A DNA stretch of 12,374 nt from Candidatus Micrarchaeota archaeon CG08_land_8_20_14_0_20_59_11 (lineage in GTDB: Archaea > Micrarchaeota > Micrarchaeia > Norongarragalinales > Norongarragalinaceae), in contig PEXZ01000047.1 in assembly GCA_002763345.1 (NCBI GenBank), forward strand, positions 1 to 12,374, written 5' to 3'. Of this stretch, positions 10,835-12,374 are shown piece by piece. A program made the translations under genes and the position numbers. The notes under the pieces were generated by a model that did no database searches, was not told the DNA's origin, and saw nothing but the letters and a program-made list of their open reading frames with translations. The first letter of the stretch is position 1; each line of letters begins with the position of its first letter.

Positions 10835-11158
10835 ATGAAGCTCGTATCCGAAAAACCGCTGGCGTACAGCGAGGCGCTGGCTGTGCTCGAAAAAAGGCAG
10901 AAGGACTGCGCGCTCAGCTACGAGCAGCAGAACACGTTCGATTACCTGACGGCGTTCGCGAAAATAACGGACAAGGAAGCCGCGGAGCTGAAGAAGGAGC
11001 TCGTAGGCATGGGAGTTGACGAGCGCTCGGCGGTCGTCATCGCGTCGGTGCTGCCGAAGAAGGAGGAGGAAGTCAAAACCATTCTCGGGAAGGCGGGCGA
11101 TACGGAACTCCCGAAGAACATCCTGAAAACGGTAAAGAAATTCACGGGCAAAAAGTGA
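10835..11158 (+). CDS. rpo4: DNA-directed RNA polymerase subunit Rpo4 (RpoF)
   Basis: Rpo4 pairs with Rpo7 to form the stalk of archaeal RNA polymerase, homologous to eukaryotic Rpb4. The 107-aa protein starts MKLVSEKPLAYSEALAVLEK (the conserved N-terminal strand and helix), then DCALSYEQQNTFDYLTAFAK, and ends in the HRDC-like helical domain (DERSAVVIASVLPKKEEEVK, TILGKAG). Length and content match archaeal RpoF. It directly abuts eL21, and its stop overlaps the GAGGAGG site of the next gene. Confidence 0.94.
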   Translation: MKLVSEKPLAYSEALAVLEKRQKDCALSYEQQNTFDYLTAFAKITDKEAAELKKELVGMGVDERSAVVIASVLPKKEEEVKTILGKAGDTELPKNILKTVKKFTGKK

Positions 11159-11171
11159 GGAGGCACACTGT

Positions 11172-11738
11172 ATGCCGAAAAGGGAAGAATTCGCGGTAGT
11201 GTTGGATTTCCTGCCCCAGGGCAAGGCAGGGGAAGCGCAGAAAGTCCCGATTGCGCAGGTAGTGGGCGAGACGTATTTCACCCTTCTCGAACTCGTGCTC
11301 AAACCAGACACCGTTGCCAAGTCGGGGGAGCGGCTTTACATCGGCGCGTCGGAGCGCGACAAGGTGGACCACATAAAGGGGCGCGTGCTGCTCCGTGATT
11401 TGACTAACAACGGCCAGAAGGAGCTCGAGGCGTACGTGAAGAAGGTGATAACGGAGCGCGAGGCGGAGTTCGTCGGATTCATCAACAGAGCTGGCGCGAT
11501 AAACATACACGCTCACTCGCTCGAACACCTGCCGGGCATAGGCAAGAAGCACCTCGGCGCGATGCTGGACGAGCGCGATAAAAAGCCGTTCGAGTCGTAC
11601 GCGGACATCCAGAAGCGCGTGCCGCACCTCACGAGCATCGGCACCATCGTATTCGAACGCATCATGCACGAACTCGCCGGGGACGCGAAATATTACTTGT
11701 TCTGCAAGCCGCCGTTCGTCGAGCGCGAGCGCGTATGA
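11172..11738 (+). CDS. DUF655 family protein with helix-hairpin-helix
   Basis: A 188-aa archaeal protein typical of the rpl21e-rpoF-ksgA cluster. It begins with a beta-rich domain (EFAVVLDFLPQGKAG, LYIGASERDKVDHIKGRVLL) and carries a helix-hairpin-helix at about 117-135 (HSLEHLPGIGKKHLGAMLDE) that suggests nucleic-acid binding, followed by FESYADIQKRVPHLTSIGTI. The function is unproven; the constant neighbourhood suggests a ribosome- or RNA-related job. GAGGAGG is placed 9 nt before ATG 11172. Its stop overlaps the start of the next gene (ATGA at 11735-11738). Confidence 0.93.
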   Translation: MPKREEFAVVLDFLPQGKAGEAQKVPIAQVVGETYFTLLELVLKPDTVAKSGERLYIGASERDKVDHIKGRVLLRDLTNNGQKELEAYVKKVITEREAEFVGFINRAGAINIHAHSLEHLPGIGKKHLGAMLDERDKKPFESYADIQKRVPHLTSIGTIVFERIMHELAGDAKYYLFCKPPFVERERV

Positions 11739-12374
11739 GACGCCTGAGCCAGGTGTTCCTGAACAGCGACGAGATTGCCGAAAAAATAGCCGCTGCCATC
11801 CCCCTGCGCGGGAAAACGGTGCTGGAGATAGGCGCGGGAACCGGCATTTTGACGCGCGCGCTGGCGAAGAGAGCCAAGCGCGTCGTCGCCATAGAAATCG
11901 ACGCCAAGCTGGCGCGCAGTCTTGCCGAAAGCGCGCCGAAGAACGTCGAGGTGATACACGCCGACGCTCTCGCCTTCAACAGCGCGGGCTTCGACACCGT
12001 CTTCGGCAACCTCCCCTATCATCTGTCTTCGCCGCTCCTTTTCCGAATCCTCGAAAGCGACTTCGAGAAAGCCGTCGTCATGCTGCAGAAGGAATTCGCG
12101 TTGCGGCTCGTAGCGGAACCCGACGAGGACGACTATTCTCGCCTGACGGTGATGGCGCAGGCGAAAGCCGACGTCGAGCTTCTCGGCGAGGTGACGCGCG
12201 AGCACTTCGACCCGCAGCCGCAGGTGGACTCGATACTCGTCCTGCTGAAGCGCAAGACGAAGCCGGTTCCGCTCGACGCCGACTTGGTGAACGCGCTGTT
12301 CCAGCACAAGAACCAGACGGTGCGGAACGCGTTCGAGCACTCCGCCTACGCGCTGGGAAAGGACAAGGACGAGC
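11735..12374 (+). CDS. ksgA: rRNA small-subunit dimethyladenosine transferase KsgA/Dim1 (3' end outside window)
   Basis: Dimethylates two adjacent adenosines in the 3'-terminal hairpin loop of 16S rRNA during small-subunit maturation. 213 codons are in the window, still open at its end. Seen: MRRLSQVFLNSDEIAEKI (N-terminal substrate loop, shorter than in bacterial KsgA), SAM motif I VLEIGAGTGILTRAL, motif II VVAIEIDAKLA, DADAL region VEVIHADALAF, and catalytic motif IV FGNLPYHLSSPLL, followed by MLQKEFALRL and FDPQPQVDS. Its ATG overlaps the DUF655 stop by 4 nt, which implies coupled translation. Confidence 0.95.
   Translation, partial: MRRLSQVFLNSDEIAEKIAAAIPLRGKTVLEIGAGTGILTRALAKRAKRVVAIEIDAKLARSLAESAPKNVEVIHADALAFNSAGFDTVFGNLPYHLSSPLLFRILESDFEKAVVMLQKEFALRLVAEPDEDDYSRLTVMAQAKADVELLGEVTREHFDPQPQVDSILVLLKRKTKPVPLDADLVNALFQHKNQTVRNAFEHSAYALGKDKDE

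Noticed and set aside
1..12374. CRISPR arrays, insertion sequences, prophage genes
   Set aside because: I saw no spaced direct repeats, terminal inverted repeats with a transposase, or phage-type genes.

Overview
The window is archaeal and most resembles a GC-rich member of the DPANN group (Micrarchaeota/Diapherotrites-like; this placement is an inference). It carries an archaeal operon eL21 - Rpo4 - DUF655 - KsgA/Dim1, a TATA-binding-protein homologue, Taw1 and Trm5 of the archaeal wyosine pathway, DUF63 and PPC-domain proteins, a tRNA with a bulge-helix-bulge intron, and TATA-box promoters with several apparently leaderless or short-leader genes.

Layout, left to right. (1) 1-1532, plus strand: the 3' part of a RuBisCO-superfamily gene whose active-site residues point to a form IV RuBisCO-like protein, followed 3 bp later by uppP. 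(2) 1635-2225, minus strand: a PRC-barrel gene, a 53-aa zinc-ribbon gene and intron-containing tRNA-Glu(UUC). (3) 2338-4617, plus strand: a small unknown gene and a K+-independent type membrane pyrophosphatase. (4) 4652-6771, minus strand: a LAGLIDADG protein with a C-terminal winged helix, overlapping taw1 by 91 nt; this block looks less GC-rich than its neighbours. (5) 6892-8057: a PPC/DUF296 gene convergent with a DUF63 membrane protein, their stop codons overlapping. (6) 8088-9509, plus strand: trm5 and a 142-aa unknown protein, then 5S rRNA on the minus strand. (7) 9732-10356: a small gene with an apparent frameshift, convergent with a 100-aa TBP that has only one repeat. (8) 10556-12374, plus strand: eL21, Rpo4, DUF655 and dimethyladenosine transferase (running off the window).

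The most striking observation is the half-length TBP. Normal archaeal TBP is about 180-190 aa and holds two imperfect repeats that form the DNA saddle. Here one complete repeat, with both DNA-kinking phenylalanines, makes up the whole gene, so a homodimer would be needed to form a saddle. Its own promoter region holds a perfect 13-bp inverted repeat whose arms each contain TTTAAA, and other putative promoters in the window also have the symmetric TTTAAA core. A symmetric TBP dimer acting on symmetric TATA boxes, with possible autoregulation, is the candidate undescribed system. All family calls rest on motif recognition by eye; no alignment or database search was run.
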